A program made the position numbers and the translations under genes. This document shows, one piece after another, positions 8,689 to 18,004 of a stretch of DNA of 64,000 nt; positions within the stretch are counted from its first letter, which is position 1; the number at the start of each line of letters is the position of its first letter. The DNA is from an uncultured Azospirillum sp. (lineage in GTDB: Bacteria; Pseudomonadota; Alphaproteobacteria; Azospirillales; Azospirillaceae), in NCBI RefSeq assembly GCF_946480385.1, contig NZ_CAMLJP010000012.1, forward strand, positions 9,033 through 73,032, read 5' to 3'. The notes under the pieces are model-generated. The model searched no databases and was not told the DNA's origin. It saw only the letters and a list, made by a program, of their open reading frames with translations.

Positions 8689-9429
8689 ATGCCCTCACCC
8701 GCGCTGACCAACCGACTGCGTCCGACCGACTCGATCGTCATCCTGACCGGGGCCGGGATCTCCAAAGAATCGGGGCTGGACACCTTCCGCTGCGCCGGCG
8801 GCATCTGGAGCCAGGTCGATCTGGAGGATGTGGCGACGCCGGAAGGGTTCGCGCGCAACCCCGACCTCGTCCACCGCTTCTACAACGACCGCCGGCGCGG
8901 TCTCGCCGACCCGGCGGTGCAGCCCAACGCGGCGCACAAGGCGCTGGCGGAGCTGGAGCGGCGCTGGAAGGGCGAGGTCCTGCTGGTGACGCAGAACATC
9001 GATAATCTGCACGAGCGCGGCGGGTCGAAGGCACCGCTGCACATGCATGGCGAGCTGTTGAAGGCCTTCTGCCTGCATTGCCGCACCGTGACGGAGGTGC
9101 AGGGCGACCTGTCGGTGCACGACCATTGCCTGACCTGTGGGCGCAAGGGCGGCATGCGGCCCGACGTGGTGTGGTTCGGCGAGATGCCCTATCAGATGGA
9201 GCGCATCCAGCGGGCGCTGGAGGAATGCGACCTGTTCGTGTCGATCGGCACGTCGGGCCATGTCTATCCGGCTGCCGGATTCGTGGCGGAGGCGCGGTCC
9301 GCCGGCGCCTATACGGTCGAGCTGAACCTGGAACCGTCGGAGGGCGCCTCCTATTTCCACAGCTCCATCCACGGCCCGGCGACCCAGGTGGTGCCGGCCT
9401 TCGTCCAGGATTTGCTGACGCTTGTCTGA
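8689..9429 (+). CDS. cobB: NAD-dependent protein deacylase, sirtuin class III
   Basis: A 246-residue Sir2 enzyme that removes acyl groups from protein lysines using NAD+. It has GAGIS at 21-25, TQNIDNLHE at 101-109 and the catalytic His120 in HMHGEL. A zinc site is formed by Cys128/Cys131 and Cys147/Cys150. The pair Tyr65/Arg68 (FYNDRRR) matches the class III residues that favour succinyl- and malonyl-lysine, so desuccinylase activity is likely. The next gene overlaps its stop by 8 bases, indicating translational coupling. Confidence 0.93.
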   Translation: MPSPALTNRLRPTDSIVILTGAGISKESGLDTFRCAGGIWSQVDLEDVATPEGFARNPDLVHRFYNDRRRGLADPAVQPNAAHKALAELERRWKGEVLLVTQNIDNLHERGGSKAPLHMHGELLKAFCLHCRTVTEVQGDLSVHDHCLTCGRKGGMRPDVVWFGEMPYQMERIQRALEECDLFVSIGTSGHVYPAAGFVAEARSAGAYTVELNLEPSEGASYFHSSIHGPATQVVPAFVQDLLTLV

Positions 9430-10033
9430 TGACATCGTTGAAGGCGGCTCAAACCTCGACCGCCTGTTCGCGAGGGTGCGCGCCTGCACGCTGTGTGCGG
9501 GGGTGCTGCCCCATGGCTGCCGCCCGGTCGTGCGCGGCAGCCCGACCGCCCGGCTGCTGATCGTCGGGCAGGCGCCCGGCGCGCGGGTGCATGCCAGCGG
9601 CATCCCGTGGGACGATGCCTCCGGCGACCGGCTGCGCAAGTGGCTGGCGATGGACCGCGCCGCCTTCTACGATGAATCCCGCATCGCCGTGGTGCCGATG
9701 GGGCTGTGCTATCCCGGCACCATGCCGAAGGGGGGCGATTACCCGCCGCGGCCCGAATGCGCGCCCCTGTGGCACCCGCCGCTGCTGGACGCGCTGTCGG
9801 GCGTGCGGCTGACGCTGCTGATCGGGCAATACGCCCAGGCGCGCTATCTCGGCGAGCGGCGCAAGGCGACGATGACGGAGACGGTGGCGAGCTGGCGGGA
9901 ATACGGCCCGGCCTTCATGCCGCTGCCGCACCCGAGCTGGCGCAACACCGCTTGGCTGAACCGGAACCCTTGGTTCGAGGAGGAACTGGTGCCGGCCCTG
10001 CGCCGCCGGGTGGCCGACGCGCTGGAAGGCTGA
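9422..10033 (+). CDS. Uracil-DNA glycosylase superfamily protein
   Basis: A 203-residue protein of the UDG fold. Motif A-like GQAPG lies near residue 43 and motif B-like HPSWRN near 160. An N-terminal CTLC pair is followed by another Cys (HGC), reminiscent of the Fe-S Cys set of family 4/5 enzymes, but I cannot see four clear ligands. It could be a true glycosylase or one of the uncharacterised UDG-like proteins. The best available start is TTG 9422, overlapping cobB by 8 bases. Confidence 0.82.
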   Translation: MSDDIVEGGSNLDRLFARVRACTLCAGVLPHGCRPVVRGSPTARLLIVGQAPGARVHASGIPWDDASGDRLRKWLAMDRAAFYDESRIAVVPMGLCYPGTMPKGGDYPPRPECAPLWHPPLLDALSGVRLTLLIGQYAQARYLGERRKATMTETVASWREYGPAFMPLPHPSWRNTAWLNRNPWFEEELVPALRRRVADALEG

Positions 10034-10055
10034 ACGGCGCCCTCCTGCCCTCCCC

Positions 10056-10466
10056 TTACTCCATGGTCTCGATCCGCTCCATGTCCTCGTCGGAGAAGCC
10101 GAAATGGTGGCCGATCTCGTGGATCAGGACATGGCGGACGATGGCCGGCAGCTCCTCCCCCGTCTCGCACCAGTAATCCAGGATCGGCCGGCGGTAGAGG
10201 AAGATCATGTCCGGCCCGCCGCGCAGGTCGGCGACGCTTTGCCGCGTCAGATCCACGCCCCGATAGAGCCCCAACAGGTCGAATGGGCTTTCCAGCTCCA
10301 TCTCCCGCTCGGTATCCTCATCGGGAAAATCCTCGACATGGATGACGAGGTTCCCGACCGGGGCGAGCAGCTCCGCCGGGATGGTGTCGAGCGCCTCTTC
10401 GGCCATGCGCTCCAGGTCTTCGACCGTGGGCGGAACCGTATGGGGACCTGAAGGTTTCCGTATCAT
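10056..10466 (-). CDS. Zincin-like metallopeptidase family protein (DUF1025 type)
   Basis: A small cytosolic protein of 136 residues. The zinc motif HEIGHHFGFSDEDM begins at His116, with catalytic Glu117 and His120. The preceding PDMIFLYRRPILDYWCETGE is typical of this minimal-gluzincin family, whose substrates are unknown. A TTG at 10502 would add 12 residues; the ATG at 10466 is preferred because homologues I recall begin near here. It is convergent with the UDG gene. Confidence 0.85.
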   Translation of the reverse strand: MIRKPSGPHTVPPTVEDLERMAEEALDTIPAELLAPVGNLVIHVEDFPDEDTEREMELESPFDLLGLYRGVDLTRQSVADLRGGPDMIFLYRRPILDYWCETGEELPAIVRHVLIHEIGHHFGFSDEDMERIETME

Positions 10467-10561
10467 GCCGCAGAAGGTAGCGAACCGCCGCCCGTTCGCC
10501 AAGAAGCTGCGGGAGGCAAAAGAGTGACGGCAAAAGAGTGACTGAGGAAAGGGAGGTCATC

Positions 10562-10864
10562 ATGTCCGATCGCCTTGTCGGCGCCCATCGCCAGACGGCG
10601 CTGAAGGAACTGCACGGCTGGGCGGAGGTGTTGGAGCGCGACGCCATCCGCAAGACCTACCATTTCGCCGATTTCCCGGCCGCCTGGGGCTTCATGACCC
10701 AGGTCGCGCTGCTGGCCGAGAAGACCGGCCACCATCCCGAATGGTTCAACGACGTCGGGCGGGTGGAGGTGATCCTCTACACCCGCAGCGCCGATGCCGT
10801 GACCCAGGCCGACATCGACTTCGCCCACCGCCTGGACCAGATGGCGCCGCTCCACGACCGCTGA
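10562..10864 (+). CDS. phhB: 4a-hydroxytetrahydrobiopterin dehydratase (pterin-4a-carbinolamine dehydratase)
   Basis: A 100-residue enzyme that dehydrates 4a-carbinolamine to recycle the pterin cofactor of aromatic amino-acid hydroxylases. The family motif KTGHHPEW holds His57 and His58, and the C-terminal DIDFAHRLDQM is typical. ATG 10562 has GGGAGG upstream; an ATG 24 bases earlier is less well placed. No phenylalanine hydroxylase is next to it, so it may serve another pterin enzyme. Confidence 0.92.
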   Translation: MSDRLVGAHRQTALKELHGWAEVLERDAIRKTYHFADFPAAWGFMTQVALLAEKTGHHPEWFNDVGRVEVILYTRSADAVTQADIDFAHRLDQMAPLHDR

Positions 10865-10876
10865 GGCGGCGGGCTT

Positions 10877-10919
10877 AAGGGTACAGCGGGAGCAAACGTC
10901 CGCCCCTGCTGTTACCCTT
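10877..10919 (+). terminator. Possible hairpin after phhB
   Basis: aagggtacagc at the left pairs with gctgttaccctt at the right, apart from one bulged base, across a GC-rich loop. There is no T-tract, so this is a weak terminator call. Confidence 0.3.
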
Positions 10920-10977
10920 GTCCCGCCGCCGAACGGACGGCGGGACACCAGACCCGTGCAGTGCGGAGCCGCCGACC

Positions 10978-11289
10978 ATGCCGAAACCCCTGACCCTGTC
11001 CATCCCCCACTCGCTCGGCCGGGCGGAGGCCAAGCGCCGGCTGGTCGACGGCATGGGCGAGGTGCGGGCGCGCCTGAGCGCCGTGGCGGCCAGCGTCGAC
11101 GACAGCTGGACCGAAGACCGCCTGAACTTCCGCGTCGTTGCGCTGGCCCAGACCATCGCCGGCCACATCGACGTGCTGGACGACAGTGTCGAGATGGAGG
11201 TGCAGTTGCCTTGGGCGCTGGCGCTTCTGGCCGACAAGATCAAGAACAAGGTGACCCGTCAGGGCACGCTGATGCTGGAAAAGAAGTAA
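10978..11289 (+). CDS. Polyhydroxyalkanoic acid system family protein
   Basis: A 103-residue protein. IPHSLGRAEAKRRL at the N-terminus and FRVVALAQTIAGHIDVLDDSVEMEVQLPW in the middle fit the small PHA-system (PHA_gran_rgn) family. These proteins are often found near polyester granule genes, but their biochemical role is not settled. No PHA synthase or phasin gene is in this window. The end, LPWALALLADKIKNKV, also matches the family. Confidence 0.8.
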   Translation: MPKPLTLSIPHSLGRAEAKRRLVDGMGEVRARLSAVAASVDDSWTEDRLNFRVVALAQTIAGHIDVLDDSVEMEVQLPWALALLADKIKNKVTRQGTLMLEKK

Positions 11290-11343
11290 GGGTTTGTGGG
11301 GAGGTGTCGGCTGACGATGCCCCCTCCCCCACCCTTACCTCCC

Positions 11344-12393
11344 CTACCCCTCCGAAGGCTCCTCCACCTTGCGGCGCGCCAGCGGGTGGTGGTCGTGCAT
11401 GACCTTCTTCAGCCGTTCCGTCACCACATGGGTGTAGATCTGCGTCGTCGCGATGTCGGCATGGCCCAGCATCTTCTGGACGGAGCGCAGGTCGGCGCCA
11501 TGGTCGAGCAGATGGGTGGCGAAGGCGTGGCGCAGGACGTGCGGGCTGACCTTCTCCGGGTCGATGCCGGAGTCGATGGCCAGTTGCTTCAACAACTGGG
11601 CGAAGCGCTGGCGCGTCAGGTGTCCTTCGGCCGAACTGCGTGACGGGAACAGGAAGGGGCTGTGCCCCGCCTCCGCACCGGCGGTCGGCGGGATGAAGTG
11701 ACCGCGCAACGGGATGTAGCCGGCCAACGCCGCCAGCGCCGGGTCGGACAGCGGCACCATCCGTTCCTTGCCGCCCTTGCCGCGCACCAGCAGGCCGCGG
11801 CCGTCGCGCATGATCGCGGTCATCGGCAGGCCGACCAGTTCCGACACGCGCAGGCCGGTGGCATAGAGCACCTCCAGCAGCGCCACCAGCCGCATCCCTT
11901 CCGGCCCGCCGCGCGCCTCGGCGGTGGACAGCATGGCGCCGACCTCCGCCTCCGTCAGGATCTTGGGCAGCGGGCGGCCCTGCTTGGGGCTGTCGAGCGG
12001 CGAGGCGGGATCGTCGACGCGGCGACCCTCGGACAGCAGGAAACGGTAGAACTGCCGCATCGCCGACAGCCGCCGCGCCACGGTGCGCGGGGCGCCGTCC
12101 TTGCTCTGCACCGCCAGATAGGCGCGCAGGTCCTCGGTCCCGGCCGCCTCCAGCGCCACGCTGCGCTGGGCCAGCCAGCGGCCGAGGTCGGCAAGGTCGC
12201 GCTCATAGGCCAGCCGCGTGTTCACCGCCGCCCCGCGCTCCGCCGTCAGCATGTCGAGGAAGGCGTCCAGATGCGGGGAGGTGGCGACCGTGCGCGGCTT
12301 GCACGGCCGGCCGCGCCGCTTGGCACCGGGTTTGCCGGCGGCTTTGCCAGTGGCTGTGGCAGCGGCTTTGGCTGGGGACTTGCTGCCGGTCAT
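11344..12393 (-). CDS. xerD: Site-specific tyrosine recombinase XerD
   Basis: A 349-residue recombinase acting with XerC at the chromosome dimer-resolution site. A basic Ala/Lys/Gly-rich N-terminal extension (residues 1-38) precedes the SAM-like core-binding domain (about 40-125). The catalytic domain shows ATGLRVSELVGL (first Arg), GKGGKER (Lys), HVLRHAFATHLL (His-x-x-Arg) and GHADIATTQIYTHV (His, nucleophile Tyr). The synteny with aroK and aroB just upstream is the usual alphaproteobacterial order, which favours XerD over a phage integrase. Confidence 0.92.
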   Translation of the reverse strand: MTGSKSPAKAAATATGKAAGKPGAKRRGRPCKPRTVATSPHLDAFLDMLTAERGAAVNTRLAYERDLADLGRWLAQRSVALEAAGTEDLRAYLAVQSKDGAPRTVARRLSAMRQFYRFLLSEGRRVDDPASPLDSPKQGRPLPKILTEAEVGAMLSTAEARGGPEGMRLVALLEVLYATGLRVSELVGLPMTAIMRDGRGLLVRGKGGKERMVPLSDPALAALAGYIPLRGHFIPPTAGAEAGHSPFLFPSRSSAEGHLTRQRFAQLLKQLAIDSGIDPEKVSPHVLRHAFATHLLDHGADLRSVQKMLGHADIATTQIYTHVVTERLKKVMHDHHPLARRKVEEPSEG

Positions 12394-12435
12394 GGTGTCG
12401 GCGTCATGGTTGTGGTGGGTTCCCCAGGCATGAGG

Positions 12436-14346
12436 TCATTCGGCGGGTGAGGTGGGCGTGGAAGGGCCGGCGAGTGCGGCCATCGCCTCGCGGGCCAGCG
12501 CGCGGGCGTCCGGCTCCAGCCCGACCGCCTTCAGGTTGGCCGCGACGCGGGCGGTGACGACCGGCGGCAGGGCGGCGGGTCCGGCCTCCCCCATCAGCAG
12601 CAGGGCGACGGCCACCGTCTCGCCGATGCGGCCGCCGGCCGCGGCGTCGCCCAGCCGCTGCCACAGCGCCGGATCGACACCGGCATCGCTGCCGCTGGGC
12701 GGGCCGGCGCCGTCGGTGGCCTTCATCCACGCCTCGTCGGGGATGGCGACTCCGGTGGCCTGGAGAAGCGCCATCTGGCCGGCGATGCGGCTGCGGGCCA
12801 TGCCATCGGCGCCGCGCAGCGCCTCGTCCAGCCACGCGGTCAGCGCGCGCGGATCCTCGGCACCGCGCCCGGTGGCGACCACGGACAGCGGCCACAGCCA
12901 GGCGGTGTCGGCGCTCCGCCCGCTGCGGAGCGCCAGATCCTGCCAGCGCCGCGCCTGGTCGAGCCGGCCGAGCGCGTAATAGAGCCGGGCCGCCGACGGG
13001 GCCAGTGCCGCGGCATCGCCGCTCGGCGACACGCTGTCGAGCAGCCCGGCGGCGGCATTGCCGACCGGACCGACGCGCAGACGCGGATCGACCAACTCCA
13101 CCGCCAGAGCGGCCAGCGCGACGCGCCGCCGTCCGTCCATCGCCGCCGCCATCGCCTGATGGACCAGCGCACGGGTGCGGGCGCTGCGGTCGCGCTGGGC
13201 GATGTCGCGCACCCTCAGCAGCTCGTCCCCCACCGCCGGCACCTGGGCATAGAGGTCCAGCAGTTGGCGGGCGTCCAGGAACAGCGAGGCTGCAGCCCGT
13301 TCGCCGGCGGCGGCGCGGGTGGCGGGATCGGTGGACGGGTTGGTGGCGATGGCGGCCAGCGCCGGCGGGTTGTCCAGCGGCAGCCGGTCGGGCGGCACGC
13401 CGATCCGCGCCGTGCGCATGGCGGCGAGCAGCAGCGCCAGCCCCTCGCCGTCGCCTTGCAGCGACAGCATCCGGGCCGGCGGTGGTGCGGCGCCGGCCAG
13501 CGCCTCGGCCACCATCAGGAACGGGTCGGAGCGCCGGCCGGTGCCGCGCAGCGTGGCCAGCGCCTCATCGGTGCCGGCCTGGTCACCGACGCGGGCGCGG
13601 CAGAACAGGGCCAGCCTGCTCCAGTAGGCGGAGGTGAAGCTCCGGCCGCGGGCCAGCGCCCGCGTGCAGTCAAAGCCGCCGCGCACCAGTTCCGCATCGG
13701 TCAGCGCCCTGGCCGCCGGTTCGTCCGCCGCCAGCGCCGCCGCCAGCGCCGCCGGCAGCAGGTCGGCCAGCTCGGCCGCCCCGGCGGGATCACCGAGCCG
13801 CGCCAGCTTCTCGATGCGCAGGGCGCCGAACCGGCGGGGCGGCGGCGCCTCACCCGTCGCGACGGCGGGCGAGCCGGCACTCAGCAGCAGCCGGCGCTCC
13901 AGCGCCTTGACGGTGGGGGACGGGGTGTCGACCGGAAGCGCGGCGATCAGGGGCAGAAGCTCCGCCCGGCCGATGCCGCGCCAGGGATCGCCGCCCAGCC
14001 CGCGCACGCCGCTGAGGGTGCCGGCGCCATCCGGGTCGGGCGCGCCCAACGGCTCGCTCGCGACGGGTGCCGGCCGCGCCACCACAGGGGACACGGCCGG
14101 CGGCGGGGTCACCACGGGCGGATAGGCCGGCACGACCGTCTGGGCGGAAGGCAGGGCGGGGGGCGGAACAGCGGCAGGGGCAGGAACATCGGCCGCGGCA
14201 TCGGGCGTCAGCCGGATGGGCGGGCCAAGGGCCTGGGCGGCCACGGCCACGGTCCAGCCGGCCGCCAGCAGCCCGGCCAGCAGCGGAACCGTGATCCGGG
14301 GGACGCCTCCGGCCGATGGTCGGGGTTCAGCGCGGGAAGCGCTCAT
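12436..14346 (-). CDS. Large Ala/Pro-rich hypothetical protein
   Basis: A 636-residue protein with one N-terminal hydrophobic segment (VPLLAGLLAAGWTVAVAAQA), either a signal peptide or an anchor. A Pro/Val/Ala-rich linker runs to about residue 115, and a helical repeat-like region rich in Ala, Leu and Arg follows, resembling TPR/HEAT-type superhelices in composition. I recall it as a conserved unnamed gene of Rhodospirillales next to xerD and aroK. Nothing indicates an enzymatic function. The ATG at 14346 lies inside the end of the small upstream gene, so the two are probably translated together. Longer starts exist but have no support. Confidence 0.75.
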   Translation of the reverse strand: MSASRAEPRPSAGGVPRITVPLLAGLLAAGWTVAVAAQALGPPIRLTPDAAADVPAPAAVPPPALPSAQTVVPAYPPVVTPPPAVSPVVARPAPVASEPLGAPDPDGAGTLSGVRGLGGDPWRGIGRAELLPLIAALPVDTPSPTVKALERRLLLSAGSPAVATGEAPPPRRFGALRIEKLARLGDPAGAAELADLLPAALAAALAADEPAARALTDAELVRGGFDCTRALARGRSFTSAYWSRLALFCRARVGDQAGTDEALATLRGTGRRSDPFLMVAEALAGAAPPPARMLSLQGDGEGLALLLAAMRTARIGVPPDRLPLDNPPALAAIATNPSTDPATRAAAGERAAASLFLDARQLLDLYAQVPAVGDELLRVRDIAQRDRSARTRALVHQAMAAAMDGRRRVALAALAVELVDPRLRVGPVGNAAAGLLDSVSPSGDAAALAPSAARLYYALGRLDQARRWQDLALRSGRSADTAWLWPLSVVATGRGAEDPRALTAWLDEALRGADGMARSRIAGQMALLQATGVAIPDEAWMKATDGAGPPSGSDAGVDPALWQRLGDAAAGGRIGETVAVALLLMGEAGPAALPPVVTARVAANLKAVGLEPDARALAREAMAALAGPSTPTSPAE

Positions 14347-14467
14347 CCGGCAGAACCTTCTCCACCGTTTTCGACGGAGCCGGCAGGTCCCACGAGGCGA
14401 GGAACACCATGCCACCGGCGATCACCAGCAACAGCAGGACGAGGAGGATCGAGAGAAACCGGCTCAT
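14327..14467 (-). CDS. 46-residue single-pass membrane protein
   Basis: A short gene starting MSRFLSILLVLLLLVIAGG, one transmembrane helix with the N-terminus probably inside. A conserved tail (SWDLPAPSKTVEKVLPDERF) faces the periplasm. Its last 20 bases overlap the start of the large hypothetical gene, so they likely form one translational unit. I recall the same tail in Rhodospirillales homologues at this locus. Function unknown; it may anchor or partner the large protein. Confidence 0.7.
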   Translation of the reverse strand: MSRFLSILLVLLLLVIAGGMVFLASWDLPAPSKTVEKVLPDERFPR

Positions 14468-14791
14468 GGCACCAGGGGCGTGTTGTGTCGGAAAAAACGG
14501 AGAAGCGGAGCGGAGCTACCACGCCCTGCGTCCGCAGGGCTTGGGACAAGCAATGGCTTTTCTGCTAAAGCATCCGCGGCCCCGGCCGGGGGCCGGGAGG
14601 CGGCGCAGTGTAGCCACAGGTCGGACCGCGGCGCAACCCGTCCACCCGAACTTCCGACAAGGCCGGAGCGCTTGTGCCGGCCAGCTTTCGGCGGGTATGA
14701 GTGTTGTCTGTTTCAGCGGTGTGACGGCCGGCGGGGACATCGGCCGGGAACATGGGCCTGCTGGCATCGAAGGGTACGGGTGGCGGATCGG
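14468..14791. other. Divergent intergenic region upstream of aroK
   Basis: 324 bp between the small membrane-protein gene (minus) and aroK (plus). It must hold promoters for both directions. I see no convincing -35/-10 pair, RNA gene or repeat. Confidence 0.5.
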
Positions 14792-15460
14792 ATGGATGTG
14801 ATGGGACTGCGCAAGGCGATGACGGCCCAAGGTCCGGGTACGGGTGCGGCGGAGGATGCGGAGCCGCTGCTGCCGCGCACCGTGGTGCTGGTCGGGCTGA
14901 TGGGGGCCGGCAAGAGCGCCATCGGGCGCCGGCTGGCGACGCGCCTGCACCTGCCCTTCCGCGACGCCGACACCGAGATCGAGGCTGCGGCCGGCTGCAC
15001 CATCGCCGAGATCTTCGCCCGCGACGGCGAGCCGGTCTTCCGTTCCGTCGAACGCCGCATCATCAGCCGTCTGGTGAAGGACGAGCCGGTGCATATCCTG
15101 GCGACCGGCGGCGGCGCCTTCATGGACCCGGAGACCCGCGCCGCCATCCGCCAGCACGGCGTGTCGGTCTGGCTGCGCGCCGAGCTGGACGTCCTGGTCG
15201 CCCGCACCGCCCGGCGCACCCACCGCCCCATCCTGAACCAGGGCGACCCGCGCGCCATCCTCGGCCGGCTGATGGAGCAGCGCTATCCCATCTATGCCGA
15301 GGCTGACCTGACCGTGGTCAGCGACGAACGGCCGCCCGACGTGACGGTGGAGCTGGTGATCGACGCGCTGGAGGCGCATTTCGGCGTCCAGCTTCCCCAC
15401 CGGCCGCCGCGCGGCGGACGATCCGGCAAGGGCGACGCCGCCAAGACGGACGCCTCCTGA
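14792..15460 (+). CDS. aroK: Shikimate kinase
   Basis: A 222-residue enzyme that phosphorylates shikimate at O3 with ATP (step 5 of chorismate synthesis). The Walker A GLMGAGKS spans residues 35-42. The shikimate-binding DADTEIE, the glycine-rich GGGAFMDPETR and the lid Arg in RRTHRP are all present. A basic tail of about 25 residues follows the kinase domain. ATGs at 14792 and 14801 are both possible starts; the frame is open far upstream but that part is not protein-like. aroB follows 49 bases later, forming an aroKB operon. Confidence 0.94.
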   Translation: MDVMGLRKAMTAQGPGTGAAEDAEPLLPRTVVLVGLMGAGKSAIGRRLATRLHLPFRDADTEIEAAAGCTIAEIFARDGEPVFRSVERRIISRLVKDEPVHILATGGGAFMDPETRAAIRQHGVSVWLRAELDVLVARTARRTHRPILNQGDPRAILGRLMEQRYPIYAEADLTVVSDERPPDVTVELVIDALEAHFGVQLPHRPPRGGRSGKGDAAKTDAS

Positions 15461-15509
15461 TCCTCCTCCCCATCCCCTTCCCGACCCACCAGCTTCGCGG
15501 ACTGCCCCG

Positions 15510-16655
15510 ATGACCTCCGTCTCCGCCACCACCCCGGCCGCTCTCGACACCGTCCGCCTGGAGCTGGGCGCCCGCAGCTACGACATCCTGGTCGGCGACG
15601 GCGTGCTGGCCCAATCCGGCGAGCGCATCGCCGCCGTCACCCGCGGCCGGGCGCCCATCGTGGTGACCGACGCCAACGTGGCGCCGCTGCATCTGGACAG
15701 GCTGAACGCCGCGATGGAGCGGGCGGGGATCGCGCCGCAGCCGGCCATCGTCCTGCCGGCCGGTGAGAAGACCAAGGACTTCGCCCATTTCCAGCAGCTG
15801 ATGGACGACATCCTGGGCCGCGGGATCGAGCGGTCGACCGTCCTGCTCGCGCTGGGCGGCGGGGTGATCGGCGATATCACCGGCTTCGCCGCGGCGTCGG
15901 CCCTGCGCGGCATCGACTTCATCCAGGTGCCGACCACGCTGCTGTCCCAGGTCGACAGCTCAGTCGGCGGCAAGACCGGCATCAACAGCCGCCACGGCAA
16001 GAACCTGATCGGCGCCTTCCACCAGCCGCGCCTGGTCATTGCCGACACCGCCACGCTGGACACCCTGCCCCGCCGCGAGGTGCTGGCCGGCTATGCCGAG
16101 GTGGTGAAATACGGCCTGATCCGCCAGCCCGACTTCTTCGCATGGCTGGAGCGGAACGGCCGGCGCGTGGTGGACGGCGACAGCGACGCCCGGCGCCATG
16201 CGGTGACGGTCAGCTGCCGCGCCAAGGCCGACATCGTCGGGGTGGACGAGCGCGAGAGCGGCGACCGCGCGCTGCTGAACCTGGGCCACACCTTCGGCCA
16301 TGCGCTGGAGGCGGCGACCGGTTTCGGCCAGACCCTGCTGCATGGCGAGGCGGTGGCGATCGGCATGGTGCTGGCCTTCGACCTGTCGGTCCGGCTGGGG
16401 CTGTGCCCGGCCGAGGATGCCCGGCGCGCCCGCGCCCATCTGGCCGAGGTCGGCCTGCCGGTGCGCCCGGCCGACATCCCCGGCGTCGCCTGGGACGTCG
16501 ATGGGCTGGTGACGTCGATGGCCAAGGACAAGAAGGTGCAGGATGGCCGCATCACCTTCATCCTGGCCGACCGCATCGGCAATGCCTTCACCCGCCGCGA
16601 CGTCGATGCCGCCGCCGTCCGCGCCGTGCTGGACGAGTCGGTCCGGCCCGCCTGA
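15510..16655 (+). CDS. aroB: 3-dehydroquinate synthase
   Basis: A 381-residue NAD- and metal-dependent enzyme that converts DAHP to 3-dehydroquinate, step 2 of the shikimate pathway. Family blocks are ALGGGVIGDITGFAA, PTTLLSQVDSSVGGKTGIN, GYAEVVKYGLI and the zinc-ligand region LNLGHTFGHALEA with HGEAVAIGM. Length and order of motifs are normal. It is co-transcribed with aroK upstream. Confidence 0.97.
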   Translation: MTSVSATTPAALDTVRLELGARSYDILVGDGVLAQSGERIAAVTRGRAPIVVTDANVAPLHLDRLNAAMERAGIAPQPAIVLPAGEKTKDFAHFQQLMDDILGRGIERSTVLLALGGGVIGDITGFAAASALRGIDFIQVPTTLLSQVDSSVGGKTGINSRHGKNLIGAFHQPRLVIADTATLDTLPRREVLAGYAEVVKYGLIRQPDFFAWLERNGRRVVDGDSDARRHAVTVSCRAKADIVGVDERESGDRALLNLGHTFGHALEAATGFGQTLLHGEAVAIGMVLAFDLSVRLGLCPAEDARRARAHLAEVGLPVRPADIPGVAWDVDGLVTSMAKDKKVQDGRITFILADRIGNAFTRRDVDAAAVRAVLDESVRPA

Positions 16656-16773
16656 TTCGCGATATCACGGACAATCCGTCTTTCGCACAATAGCCGCGCC
16701 GACGGTTGCCCGCCCATACTCCCCGGGCAAGACCGCGGCCATTCCGCCGCGGCGCAAACCGGGAGGACGGGTG

Positions 16774-17262
16774 ATGAAGGCAATGATGGGGGTACCGGCC
16801 GTGGCGGCGCTGCTGCTGGCGGCGGCGCCGGCCATGGCGCTTGAGGTGCGCGAGCAGGCGACGATCAAGGCGCCGATCGAGCAGGTGTGGAAACAGATCG
16901 GCCCCTTCTGCGCCATCGGCGACTGGCACCCGGCGGTGGAGAGCTGCAACCTGCGCAAGACCGGGAAAAGCCAGGAGCGCGACATCGCGCTGAAGGGCGG
17001 CGGCGCCATCCAGGAACGGCTGACCGGCCTGTCCGCCGCCAAGCACCGGATGCGCTACACGCTGCTGAGCGGTCCGCTGCCGGTGAAGAACTACAACTCC
17101 ACCATCCGGCTGAGCGCGGTGGACGCCCACACCACCCGCATCACCTGGTCCTCGAAGTTCGAGGCCAAGGGCGCCTCCGATGCGGAAGCCCGCAAGACCA
17201 TCGCCGGCATCTACACCAGCGGCTTCGACGGGTTGCGCAAGCGGCTGGAATCCGGCCAGTAA
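16774..17262 (+). CDS. Exported SRPBCC-family protein
   Basis: A 162-residue protein with a signal peptide (cleavage near AAPAMA) followed by a START/Bet v1-like fold of the polyketide cyclase/MxaD type. Residues VREQATIKAPIEQVWKQIGPF begin the fold, GDWHPAVESC follows, and TRITWSSKFEAKG lies in the last sheet. Such proteins bind hydrophobic ligands in the periplasm; the ligand is unknown. GGGAGG at 16761-16766 supports the ATG at 16774. Confidence 0.85.
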   Translation: MKAMMGVPAVAALLLAAAPAMALEVREQATIKAPIEQVWKQIGPFCAIGDWHPAVESCNLRKTGKSQERDIALKGGGAIQERLTGLSAAKHRMRYTLLSGPLPVKNYNSTIRLSAVDAHTTRITWSSKFEAKGASDAEARKTIAGIYTSGFDGLRKRLESGQ

Positions 17263-17428
17263 CCGCGCCGGTGGCAAAGACATACCGCGATATGTGGTAA
17301 GTCTCCAGCAATCGGTTCTATTGACTATCTGTGCATCAAGCTGACAGGATCGGTATGCCGCGCTGCGAAATCGCGGTCGAGTGCATCGTTCGTCCACAAA
17401 ACCTGCAATCACGAGGGAGACGGGACAC

Positions 17429-17890
<462 letters not shown>

Positions 17891-18004
17891 CCGCAAGGTT
17901 GACCTATAGGTAACGCTGCGTTGCGGCGGGGTCGGGTTGACCGGGCGCCCGGCCCCGCCGATAGTCGAGGGTGAGCCATCCTCACTGCTGAACTGGAACG
18001 CCCG

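Noticed and set aside
11290..11343. C/T-rich stretch between the PHA-family gene and xerD
   Set aside because: Only low-complexity DNA between convergent genes; no stem strong enough to call a terminator.
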